The notes below the pieces were generated by a model that saw only the letters and a program-made list of their open reading frames with translations, was not told the origin of the DNA and did not search any database. The position numbers and the translations under genes are program-made. From contig USFB01000040.1 in NCBI GenBank assembly GCA_900553895.1, positions 1 through 17,132 on the forward strand: DNA of 17,132 nt. Direction: 5' to 3'. The number at the start of each line of letters is the position of its first letter. The stretch's first letter is position 1. The stretch comes from an uncultured bacterium. GTDB taxonomy: Bacteria > Cyanobacteriota > Vampirovibrionia > Gastranaerophilales > Gastranaerophilaceae. Shown here in pieces: positions 7,343 through 13,692 of the stretch.

Positions 7343-7369
7343 TAAAGTTTTTCAAAAAAGTGACGATAA
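7343..7369 (+). promoter_or_regulatory. Sigma-28 (FliA)-type promoter 1
   Basis: TAAAGTTT (7343-7350), an 11-nt spacer, then GACGATAA (7362-7369). The known FliA consensus is TAAAGTTT-N11-GCCGATAA, so this is 15 of 16 positions with exact spacing. Transcription would start near 7376, about 69 nt before the 57-aa gene. Confidence 0.8.
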
Positions 7370-7444
7370 CATACCTGTAAGCAAAAAGGAAATCAAAAAA
7401 GCAAAACAAAAATTGTGTATAGCAGTTGATTTAAGAGGTATGGT

Positions 7445-7618
7445 ATGGACGAACATGAAGCACTAATTGAATACTCAGAGATGACATCATTTAATTTCAA
7501 CTCAGAAGAGTTTCAAAAAGTTAAAAAGGATTATTTAGAATGTAAGAAGGTAGCGACAAACTTTGCTTGGCTAGTATCAAATTTCATCAGCAAGTTTAAG
7601 CCTGAAAAAGATTATTAA
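7445..7618 (+). CDS. 57-aa protein behind a sigma-28 promoter
   Basis: A short reading frame: ATG 7445 with AAGAGGT 4-5 nt upstream, and stop at 7616-7618. The 57 residues begin MDEHEALIEYSEMTSF and end FISKFKPEKDY. They are acidic at the start and mixed amphipathic (YLECKKVATNFAWLVSNF) toward the end. There is no signal peptide and no recognised family. It is the first gene of a two-gene cassette; the next gene starts 9 nt after its stop with a good Shine-Dalgarno. The sigma-28 promoter suggests a motility or chemotaxis link. That is an inference from the promoter only. Confidence 0.7.
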   Translation: MDEHEALIEYSEMTSFNFNSEEFQKVKKDYLECKKVATNFAWLVSNFISKFKPEKDY

Positions 7619-7627
7619 GGAGCACTG

Positions 7628-7906
7628 ATGAACAACAAAGATTTTAAAAACAAATGTTTTTCTCCAAATTGGATTGAAATCAATTTGGATGAAGTAAACC
7701 GTGAAGTCAATAAGGAGGTAAATAATTCAGAAGAAACTTGTCCGCACACAATTAAGGAGGAACGCCTAGAGAACAAGCGACGTAAAGATTTAAATACATT
7801 ATTGAGAGAGCTTGACGAAATCAAGCAAAATATTGAAAAAGTTGCAGAAAAGCAACACAGATTGGCAAATCTTATGAGTTTTTATACGGGCGAATTTGCT
7901 CAGTAA
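7628..7906 (+). CDS. 92-aa charged coiled-coil protein, second gene of the sigma-28 cassette
   Basis: A 92-residue protein of unknown family. AAGGAG lies 5-6 nt before ATG 7628. The N-terminal third includes SPNWIEINLDEVNREV. The middle is strongly charged (ERLENKRRKDLN). Residues ~50-82 (LLRELDEIKQNIEKVAEKQHRL) look like a coiled coil, and the C-terminus is LMSFYTGEFAQ. Size and helical character would suit a flagellar chaperone or FlgM/FlgN-like regulator, but I see no diagnostic motif, so this is only a guess from context. It is co-transcribed with the 57-aa gene and closed by a hairpin at 7937-7969. Confidence 0.75.
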   Translation: MNNKDFKNKCFSPNWIEINLDEVNREVNKEVNNSEETCPHTIKEERLENKRRKDLNTLLRELDEIKQNIEKVAEKQHRLANLMSFYTGEFAQ

Positions 7907-7936
7907 GCTTTAGAAGCAGACCAATATAAATTTGAA

Positions 7937-7969
7937 AAGAAGGCGGTAGTTATGAGATACCGCCTTCTT
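7937..7969 (+). terminator. Terminator-like hairpin of the sigma-28 cassette
   Basis: A perfect 12-bp stem (7937-7948 with 7958-7969; core GAAGGCGGTA/TACCGCCTTC) and a 9-nt loop, 31 nt after the stop. The T tract after it is weak. Confidence 0.7.
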
Positions 7970-8031
7970 CGTATTAATATCTATTTTTAATTTAGAGAAG
8001 TAAGATGCAATTTTTTACACCAATAACTTTT

Positions 8032-8229
8032 TTAACCGCGTCGGATAACAGTAGCTAAAAGTTCGCCATAACTATTAAAACAACCGCTTGTTTCTTTGAT
8101 TTCATAAGTTACTTCGCTATCTTCTGCTTTTTCTTTTTTTGCAAAAGCTTCTGCGCTTTCTAAATCTTTAAATTCGCCTGCCATATCAGGTTCAAAATAT
8201 GATGGCTTGTCGATATAAACTTGATACAT
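8032..8229 (-). CDS. 65-aa conserved-looking small protein
   Basis: A 65-residue cytoplasmic protein with no recognised family. It reads MYQVYIDKPSYFEP at the start, then a helix rich in Ala, Lys and Glu (FKDLESAEAFAKKEKAE), then VTYEIKETSG and ELLATVIRRG. This beta-helix-beta pattern is reminiscent of small ferredoxin-like folds, but that is only a hint. The initiation signals are very good: AGGAGGT 4 nt before ATG 8229, and a promoter TTGATT-N17-TATAAA just upstream. It converges with the sigma-28 cassette. Confidence 0.75.
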   Translation of the reverse strand: MYQVYIDKPSYFEPDMAGEFKDLESAEAFAKKEKAEDSEVTYEIKETSGCFNSYGELLATVIRRG

Positions 8230-8248
8230 AACTACCTCCTATGCCTTT

Positions 8249-8277
8249 TTTATAGCACAAATTTTATACGTAATCAA
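8249..8277 (-). promoter_or_regulatory. Promoter of the 65-aa gene
   Basis: On the minus strand: TTGATT (8272-8277), a 17-nt spacer, TATAAA (8249-8254). Confidence 0.7.
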
Positions 8278-8358
8278 TTCTACAAAACTAAATACTTGAT
8301 ATTTTAATTTGTTTTTGCTTTAATATTCTTAACTATTGAAGTTTTGAAAATTTTATAT

Positions 8359-8442
8359 GCCGATGTGATGGAATTGGTAGACGTGCCAGACTCAAAATCT
8401 GGTGTAGGCAACTACGTGCCGGTTCGACCCCGGCCATCGGCA
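8359..8442 (+). tRNA. tRNA-Leu (anticodon CAA)
   Basis: A complete cloverleaf with the long variable arm of a class II tRNA. Acceptor GCCGATG (8359-8365) pairs with CATCGGC (8435-8441), discriminator A 8442. The anticodon stem is CCAGA/TCTGG with loop CTCAAAA, giving anticodon CAA, which reads UUG. The T arm is GCCGG-TTCGACC-CCGGC. The 3' CCA is not encoded. A short T run follows. Confidence 0.97.
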
Positions 8443-8465
8443 TTTTTACACTAGAATATAACAAT

Positions 8466-8488
8466 GTAGGTTGGGCTTTCAGCCCAAC
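8466..8488 (+). repeat. REP-like palindrome, copy 3
   Basis: GTAG, then GTTGGGCT (8470-8477), TTC, AGCCCAAC (8481-8488). It is identical as reverse complement to 7181-7203 over all 23 bases. It lies between tRNA-Leu and the next gene. Confidence 0.85.
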
Positions 8489-8511
8489 GTTAAAGTTAGA
8501 AGCCCTATATT

Positions 8512-8793
8512 ATGAGAGTACAAAAAGTAAACAACTTTTCACACAGAGTTAATTTTTGTGCGCAAAAAAATAAGAAAAATCCGATTTCAAATATGTCAGC
8601 ACCAATGCAAGACGGTTTAAATACTGCGGGTGCTTGGTTTGGTTTTGGTGTTGTTTTAGATTTTGTATCTAGGAAATGCCACTTCTTTAAATCACCGGTA
8701 AAAAATTCTATTGCAATGAACGGTCTTATCGGAGTAGGCGCAGGTGCAATTACATGTGCAAAAGACAAGTTTACTAAATCAAAAGAAAACTAA
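8512..8793 (+). CDS. 93-aa glycine-rich small membrane-associated protein
   Basis: A 93-residue protein of unknown function. The N-terminus MRVQKVNNFSHRVNFCAQK carries a VNF word like the VNFKG/VNFEG motifs of two other small proteins here. Two hydrophobic glycine-rich stretches follow, AGAWFGFGVVLDFV (39-52) and GLIGVGAGAITC (71-82). They could be short membrane hairpins. The tail is Lys-rich. No good Shine-Dalgarno precedes ATG 8512, so the start is less certain than for the neighbours. Its stop overlaps the stop of the convergent nucleotidyltransferase gene. Confidence 0.6.
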   Translation: MRVQKVNNFSHRVNFCAQKNKKNPISNMSAPMQDGLNTAGAWFGFGVVLDFVSRKCHFFKSPVKNSIAMNGLIGVGAGAITCAKDKFTKSKEN

Positions 8794-9101
8794 AAAATTC
8801 TAACATATTTTTTCAAAATTTCTTCTTGAAAAGTTTCCGGCAGTTTGTCAAACTCATTTATATCCATCAAAAATGGAATATCACTATCAATTAGCAGTGT
8901 TTTTAATTCATAGAGGTATTTTCCTTCTTCATTAAAACTTTTTACTGTCATATCTAAATCACTGCCTGAATGTGAATCGCCATCCAAGCGACTTCCATAA
9001 GCCCAAATTTCTGCTTTCGGACAATAATTTTTTAAAATTTGTGTTAATTCATCAAGGTACTCTTGTTTTACGTTAAGTTTGTTAAGTTTAAGTTCAGACA
9101 T
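8790..9101 (-). CDS. Minimal nucleotidyltransferase (MNT-type, Pol beta superfamily)
   Basis: A 103-residue single-domain nucleotidyltransferase. G36-S37-R followed by SD48-L-D50 is the GS-x9-D-x-D metal and NTP-binding signature, and D80 (FLMDI) is a fitting third carboxylate. Proteins of this size often act as MNT antitoxins that modify a HEPN toxin, or are orphan enzymes. No HEPN gene is adjacent: the gene downstream is convergent, and upstream on this strand lies a non-coding repeat region. AGGAG lies about 9 nt before ATG 9101. The fold is well supported; the target is unknown. Confidence 0.88.
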   Translation of the reverse strand: MSELKLNKLNVKQEYLDELTQILKNYCPKAEIWAYGSRLDGDSHSGSDLDMTVKSFNEEGKYLYELKTLLIDSDIPFLMDINEFDKLPETFQEEILKKYVRIF

Positions 9102-9150
9102 TCATTTTCTCCTACATTTATTTTATTGCAAAAATGACTTTTAAAAAGCT

Positions 9151-9308
9151 AGATTGCTTCAGACTAATTACCTTCGCAAAGATGGCTTGACAGAAAGTCT
9201 CTTACAACAAATGGATTGTCACGAAAATCTCACGATTTTCTCGCAATGATACCCAGCTATGTATCTCACGCCCAGTCATTGCGAGGAGTGTGAACGACGA
9301 AGCAAACC
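9151..9308. repeat. MITE-like nested palindromic element
   Basis: This fills the 311-nt gap 9102-9412. Terminal inverted words GATTGCTTC (9152-9160) and GAAGCAA (9299-9305) bracket it. Inside are a perfect 10-bp inverted repeat CTCGCAATGA (9240-9249) / TCATTGCGAG (9276-9285) and a hairpin GAAAATC/GATTTTC (9223-9240). The TCATTGCGAGGAG...CGACGAAGCAA wording is a known family of short palindromic repeats in many bacterial genomes, as I recall. No coding frame is evident. The outer copy on the left is degenerate. Confidence 0.7.
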
Positions 9309-9362
9309 ATACAAATCGAAAATTAATTACAAAAAATGTAAAAAATTATTAATTTCCTCTTG

Positions 9363-9390
9363 TTTGAGAGTTACTCTCATTTGCTAAAAT
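9363..9390 (+). promoter_or_regulatory. Promoter with 7-1-7 palindromic operator
   Basis: A possible -10 TAAAAT (9385-9390) lies 16 nt after TTTGAG (9363-9368). The spacer holds the perfect palindrome TGAGAGTTACTCTCA (9365-9379), arms of 7 around a single T, 33 nt before the acetyltransferase start. The 7-1-7 form is that of Fur-family boxes, and the outer TGA/TCA agrees with the Fur box. Confidence 0.5.
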
Positions 9391-9412
9391 ATTAAATATA
9401 GAGGTTTAAGAT

Positions 9413-9982
9413 ATGAAGATTGAAAAATTTTTAAAATATATGAAAACACATGAAAAAGTTGAAGTCGGTACTGACGCTTTTGCAATGTTTCACGAACTTA
9501 GTCAAAGAGCTTTAAAAATCACGATGAAATTGAATAACAAATACCATACTCCAGAAGAAATCGTAGATATTTTTTCAGAGCTTACACACAAAAAAGTTGA
9601 CTCAACATTTAGAATGTTTCCGCCATTTTATACGGATTGTGGTGTCAACATAAAAGTTGGCAAGAATGTATTTATAAACGCTTGCTGTAAATTTCAAGAC
9701 CAAGGAGGAATTGAAATCGGTGACAATGTTTTAATTGGGCATAATGTAGTTTTGGCAACACTTAACCATGAAATACCGATTACAAAAAGGTTAAACATGA
9801 TTGCTAAAAAAATCAAAATTGGCAACAACGTTTGGATAGGTTCAAACGCAACAATTTTGCAAGGTATAACAATCGGTAACGGTGCGATTATCGGCGCGGG
9901 AAGCGTTGTAACAAAAGATGTTCCACCAAACCACATTGTAGCAGGAAACCCTGCAAAAATATTAAAAAAAATAGAAGAATAA
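9413..9982 (+). CDS. Hexapeptide-repeat O-acetyltransferase (maltose/galactoside type)
   Basis: A 189-residue acyltransferase with a left-handed beta-helix, of the LacA/Maa/NodL class. It would transfer acetyl from acetyl-CoA to a sugar or related hydroxyl in the cytoplasm. The N-terminal ~60 residues form the maltose acetyltransferase-type helical cap. Hexapeptide repeats (IEIGDN, VLIGHN, IKIGNN, VWIGSN, ITIGNG, IIGAGS) run from about 80 to 165. LNH119E holds the expected catalytic His. The C-terminus VVTKDVPPNHIVAGNPAK, split here as VVTKDVPPN and HIVAGNPAK, is the usual closing signature. AGAGG lies 8 nt before ATG 9413. A palindromic operator overlaps its probable promoter. Exact substrate is not predictable. 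Confidence 0.93.
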   Translation: MKIEKFLKYMKTHEKVEVGTDAFAMFHELSQRALKITMKLNNKYHTPEEIVDIFSELTHKKVDSTFRMFPPFYTDCGVNIKVGKNVFINACCKFQDQGGIEIGDNVLIGHNVVLATLNHEIPITKRLNMIAKKIKIGNNVWIGSNATILQGITIGNGAIIGAGSVVTKDVPPNHIVAGNPAKILKKIEE

Positions 9983-10073
9983 AAATTAAAAAAAGAAGTT
10001 TTATACATTATTATTGATTTTATTATGTTTAGCAAACAGTTTTACGTTTACTAAAACAAAGGAGGTAAAAACA

Positions 10074-10829
10074 ATGGCAAAAATAGTTCAAACAGCAGGA
10101 CGTGAACAATTAGGCAATTTCGCACCTGAATTTGCTCATTTCAATGACGATATTTTATTTGGCGAAAACTGGAATAACACAAATATCGATTTAAAAACAC
10201 GTTCTATAATTACAGTTGTATCTCTTATGTCACAAGGAATTACTGATAATTCTTTAAAATACCATCTTCAAAATGCGAAAAACCATGGCGTAACTAAAAC
10301 TGAAATGGCATCAATTATTACTCACTGCGCTTTTTATATGGGTTGGCCAAAAGCGTGGGCAACATTCAATTTAGCCAAAGAGGTTTGGGCTGATGATAAC
10401 ACTCAAGCATTAAGCGACAAAGACAAATATGCGCAAACAATTATGTTCCCTATTGGCGAAGAAAACACAGCTTACGCAAAATATTTTATCGGCAAAAGTT
10501 ATCTCGCACCACTCTCTAAAAGTCAAGTTAAAATGTTCAATGTTACGTTTGAACCTAAATGCAGAAATAACTGGCATATTCACCACGCTAAAACAGGTGG
10601 AGGACAAATGTTAATCGTAGTTGGCGGTGAAGGTTGGTACCAAGAATGTGGTAAAGAACCGCAAAAATTGAAAATCGGCGATGTAGTAAACATTCCTGCT
10701 AACGTTAAACATTGGCATGGAGCTGCGACTGACAGTTGGTTCTCTCATATCGCTGTTGAGGTTGACGGGACAGAAACTTCTAACGAATGGCTTGAAGCTG
10801 TTACTGATGAAGTGTATAATAAATTATAG
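10074..10829 (+). CDS. Carboxymuconolactone decarboxylase-like / cupin fusion protein
   Basis: A 251-residue two-domain protein. Residues ~10-110 match the carboxymuconolactone decarboxylase (CMD) family (DLKTRSIITVVSLMSQG, HGVTKTEMASIITHCAFY and MGWPKAW in order). It has a single Cys (C85) instead of the C-x-x-C of AhpD, so a peroxidase relay is unlikely. Residues ~150-235 are a cupin with H168-x-H170, Q178 and H213-x-H215 as probable metal ligands and GDVVNIPANVKHWHG as motif 2. Such fusions are widespread and usually annotated as CMD/cupin; the substrate is generally unknown. AAAGGAGGT lies 6-8 nt before ATG 10074, which fixes the start, so upstream in-frame extension is not coding. It follows the acetyltransferase by 91 nt and may share its transcript. 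Confidence 0.92.
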   Translation: MAKIVQTAGREQLGNFAPEFAHFNDDILFGENWNNTNIDLKTRSIITVVSLMSQGITDNSLKYHLQNAKNHGVTKTEMASIITHCAFYMGWPKAWATFNLAKEVWADDNTQALSDKDKYAQTIMFPIGEENTAYAKYFIGKSYLAPLSKSQVKMFNVTFEPKCRNNWHIHHAKTGGGQMLIVVGGEGWYQECGKEPQKLKIGDVVNIPANVKHWHGAATDSWFSHIAVEVDGTETSNEWLEAVTDEVYNKL

Positions 10830-10847
10830 GATTTAGTTAGACAAAAG

Positions 10848-10862
10848 GTACAATTATTGTAC
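10848..10862 (+). promoter_or_regulatory. Palindromic 7-1-7 operator-like site
   Basis: GTACAATTATTGTAC is a perfect palindrome with 7-nt arms around a central T, 30 nt before the 10893 gene. It agrees with the PerR-type box TTATAATNATTATAA at 10 of the 14 arm positions (the central base is free). No clear promoter hexamers could be placed around it. Confidence 0.45.
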
Positions 10863-10892
10863 TTAACTTTTTCAATATTAAGGAGTATATGC

Positions 10893-11396
10893 ATGAATTT
10901 AGCAGTATCAAGCGTGAATTTTGAAGGACGTAAGCCTTTAACTCGAAGACAGTTGAAGAGATTAAAGCTTCAAGAAGCTGAATTAAAAAACAATTGTGAA
11001 ATGCTTAAGAATAATTGCAAGGCACTTGAGCGCGTTTACAGTAAAGTTTCTACACTTGCTCCTGATAATCCAAATGCACCTAAAGTTACAGAATTGTACA
11101 AATTAAAATTTGACATGCAACATAGTTTTATTTACGGTTCATACAAAGATTACAAAAATGCACGCGTAAAATATGCTGAAGAAGCAGTTAAAAACAAAGA
11201 CTTGTTAAAATATGTTAAACAACCGATAAAATTTAGAGGTCCAATTCCTCTATTTTCTAAAACCGCTATTAACATGATGAAAAATTCATTTATTGACAAG
11301 TTTAGAAAACATACACCTGCTGAAAATGAATTAGAAGAATTTTGCAAAGCGACTGTAAGACAAAATGCAATGCGACAAAATCTGGGCTTGCACTAA
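10893..11396 (+). CDS. Small basic helical protein with VNFEG motif
   Basis: A 167-residue protein with no recognised domain. It begins MNLAVSSVNFEGRKPLTRRQ, so the V-N-F-x-G-R motif is at residues 8-13. A long charged helix follows (about 16-60, with KNNCEMLKNNCKALER), then a mixed region and a Lys/Arg-rich second half (KFRGPIPLFSKTAINMMK). There is no signal peptide or membrane segment. AAGGAG lies 8 nt before ATG 10893, which is better than upstream alternatives. It ends 5 nt before the stop of the convergent rel gene. I recall NFxG proteins as typical of this lineage. Function unknown. Confidence 0.7.
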   Translation: MNLAVSSVNFEGRKPLTRRQLKRLKLQEAELKNNCEMLKNNCKALERVYSKVSTLAPDNPNAPKVTELYKLKFDMQHSFIYGSYKDYKNARVKYAEEAVKNKDLLKYVKQPIKFRGPIPLFSKTAINMMKNSFIDKFRKHTPAENELEEFCKATVRQNAMRQNLGLH

Positions 11397-11401
11397 TTGC
11401 T

Positions 11402-13600
11402 CTATTTTACAGGTTTCTTTTTAGCACGCTTAACTGTCTTTTTCGTGAACTGTTGAGGTGATGCGCTATATGATGTTTGGATACGTTTTACGCTGTAAAC
11501 ATCAGGCATAGACTGGATTGCAGTCATAACTTTTCTCAATGTGTCAATGTTATCCAACTCGATTCCGAGTTCAATAATACCGACCTTCCCTTTAGATTTA
11601 ACGTTAGCAGATGTGATATTTGTATTGTTATCCGAAACAATACCGATAACATCTTTGAGCAAGCCCAATTTTTCGGCTGTTTCAATTCTTATAGTTGTGC
11701 TGTAAGTCTTATTGACGTTGTTTCCTGACCAATGGATATCTAAAAGTCTTTCAACAGGAATATTTTCTAAAGTTTTGCAGTCTAAACGGTGAACAGTAAC
11801 GCCTTTTGAGCGAGTTACAACACCGACAATTGGTTCGCCCGGAATTGGGGAACAGCATCTTGCAAACGAATATAGAAGACCTTCTAAACCGATAATATCT
11901 TTTTCGGATGCTTTTCTAGGTTTATGTTGAACGGTGGTTTCCTGTTTTTGAGGTTTTCTTAAGCGGTTAACGATTTTATTAACAGTTGTTTCGCCATAAC
12001 CCAGTGCTGCAAATAAATCGTCTGCGCTCACGTAATTCATTTGTTTTGCGATTTTATCAAATTCACCATTTTTTACGTATTCATCAAAAACTGTTTTTGT
12101 AAGTTCGTGTTCAAGATTAGCTTTACCGATATCAATATGATCTTCACGTTTATTTTTCTTGTACCATTGACGAATTTTTGAAGCCGCTTGTTTTGTTACA
12201 ACAAAGTTTAACCAGTCAAGACGCGGTGCTGCAACTTTTGAGGTCATAATCTCAATAATATCACCGTTTTTCAACTTTGTATCGAGTTGTGCAATACGTC
12301 CGTTAATCAATGCTCCAACAGTTTTATGTCCAACGTCAGAGTGAATACGATACGCAAAGTCAACAGGTGTTGCACCTTGCGGAAGGTCAATTACGTCACC
12401 ACCTGGAGTGAACGCAAAAACTTGATCAGAGAATAAATCCAATTTAACCGAATTTACGTAGTCTTCTGCGTTTGGCGTATCTTTGTTATATTCAACCAAT
12501 TTTCTCATCCAAGAAAATTTGATATCAGTAGCTGAGTCAGCTTTTTTTGAACCTTTTTCTTTGTATCTCCAGTGCGCTGCGATACCATATTCAGCGATTT
12601 CGTGCATTTCCCAAGTTCTGATTTGAACTTCCAAAGGTTTTTGGCGAGGACCGATTACAGATGTGTGCAAAGACTGGTACATGTTGCCTTTTGGCATCGC
12701 GATATAATCTTTGAAACGTCCCGGGATAGGTTTAAACTGCGAGTGAATAAGTCCGAGAACTTCATAACATTCTTTTTCTGTGTCAACAATAACACGAACC
12801 GCTGTGATGTCGTATAAATCGTGGAAAGCGACATTCAAACGGCGCATTTTGTTGTAAATACTGTAATAGTGTTTCGCACGTCCTGTGATTTGGGCGTTAA
12901 TTCCGCTTGCTTTAACGTCTTTTGAAATCTTATCAATCAAAAGCTTGACGGTCATTTCACGTTCGGCTTTTTTCTGAGAAACTAATTGAGCAATTTCATA
13001 GTATTTATCAGGATGAAGATATTTTAATGACAAATCTTCAAGTTCTGCTTTAATTTTACCAACCCCTAAACGGTTTGCAAGAGGGGCGAAAATATCAAGC
13101 GTTTCTTGTGCAATTCTTTGTTGCTTAACAGGTGTCATATAGTTTAGAGTTCGCATGTTATGCAACCTATCAGCGAGTTTTAGAAGGATAATTCTCACAT
13201 CGCTTGCCATTGCAATAAACATACGTCTAAAGTTTTCTGCCTGACGTTCTTCTGTTGATTTAAACTGCAATTTTCCTAATTTTGTAACACCTTGAACGAG
13301 ATTAAGCACATCTTCGCCAAAAAGTTCTTTGATTTCTTCAGGCTTTGTGTCCGTATCTTCCAATATATCATGCAAAAAACCTGCCATAAGAGTGTGTTTA
13401 TCAGCTCTTAAGCCTATTAAAATTTTTACAACTTCCATCGGGTGAATGATATAAGGTTCTTCTGAAACTCTATACTGTCCTGCGTGAAGTTTTTTTGCAA
13501 ACTCAAATGCTTTTTCTAATTCTTCTATATCACTTTCAGCATACTGTTGTTCTACTAATAAAGCTCTAATCTCGTCAAATGTAATTACAAATTGTTCCAT
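11402..13600 (-). CDS. rel: Bifunctional (p)ppGpp synthetase/hydrolase (RelA/SpoT)
   Basis: A 732-residue long RSH protein that makes and degrades the stringent-response alarmone (p)ppGpp on the ribosome. Domains in order: HD hydrolase with H53, H77-D78, E81-D82 and D144 all present; synthetase (about 235-350) with GRAKHYYSIYNKM; and R295-F-K-D298, the RxKD motif of bifunctional Rel enzymes rather than the ExDD of RelA. A TGS domain (about 388-450), a Cys-rich segment ARCCSPIPGEP and a C-terminal ACT domain (about 640-715) follow. Both activities should be intact. There is no Shine-Dalgarno before ATG 13600, and a promoter places the transcription start only ~3 nt upstream, so the mRNA may be nearly leaderless. 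The tail is Lys-rich. Confidence 0.96.
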   Translation of the reverse strand: MEQFVITFDEIRALLVEQQYAESDIEELEKAFEFAKKLHAGQYRVSEEPYIIHPMEVVKILIGLRADKHTLMAGFLHDILEDTDTKPEEIKELFGEDVLNLVQGVTKLGKLQFKSTEERQAENFRRMFIAMASDVRIILLKLADRLHNMRTLNYMTPVKQQRIAQETLDIFAPLANRLGVGKIKAELEDLSLKYLHPDKYYEIAQLVSQKKAEREMTVKLLIDKISKDVKASGINAQITGRAKHYYSIYNKMRRLNVAFHDLYDITAVRVIVDTEKECYEVLGLIHSQFKPIPGRFKDYIAMPKGNMYQSLHTSVIGPRQKPLEVQIRTWEMHEIAEYGIAAHWRYKEKGSKKADSATDIKFSWMRKLVEYNKDTPNAEDYVNSVKLDLFSDQVFAFTPGGDVIDLPQGATPVDFAYRIHSDVGHKTVGALINGRIAQLDTKLKNGDIIEIMTSKVAAPRLDWLNFVVTKQAASKIRQWYKKNKREDHIDIGKANLEHELTKTVFDEYVKNGEFDKIAKQMNYVSADDLFAALGYGETTVNKIVNRLRKPQKQETTVQHKPRKASEKDIIGLEGLLYSFARCCSPIPGEPIVGVVTRSKGVTVHRLDCKTLENIPVERLLDIHWSGNNVNKTYSTTIRIETAEKLGLLKDVIGIVSDNNTNITSANVKSKGKVGIIELGIELDNIDTLRKVMTAIQSMPDVYSVKRIQTSYSASPQQFTKKTVKRAKKKPVK

Positions 13601-13609
13601 AATACATTT

Positions 13610-13638
13610 ATAATAGTGTTTTTTGATATAGAATTCAA
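13610..13638 (-). promoter_or_regulatory. Promoter of rel
   Basis: On the minus strand: TTGAAT (13633-13638), a 17-nt spacer, TATTAT (13610-13615). The -10 ends 10 nt before the ATG, so transcription would begin near 13603. Confidence 0.65.
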
Positions 13639-13692
13639 GTGTTTAAGCGTAAAATCGTGCTGATATAGGAGATTATTAAGTTGAAAGTTCGG

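Noticed and set aside
10848..10862. Cyanobacterial LexA box (RGTAC-N4-GTWC type)
   Set aside because: The two GTAC words are 7 nt apart, not the 4 nt needed.
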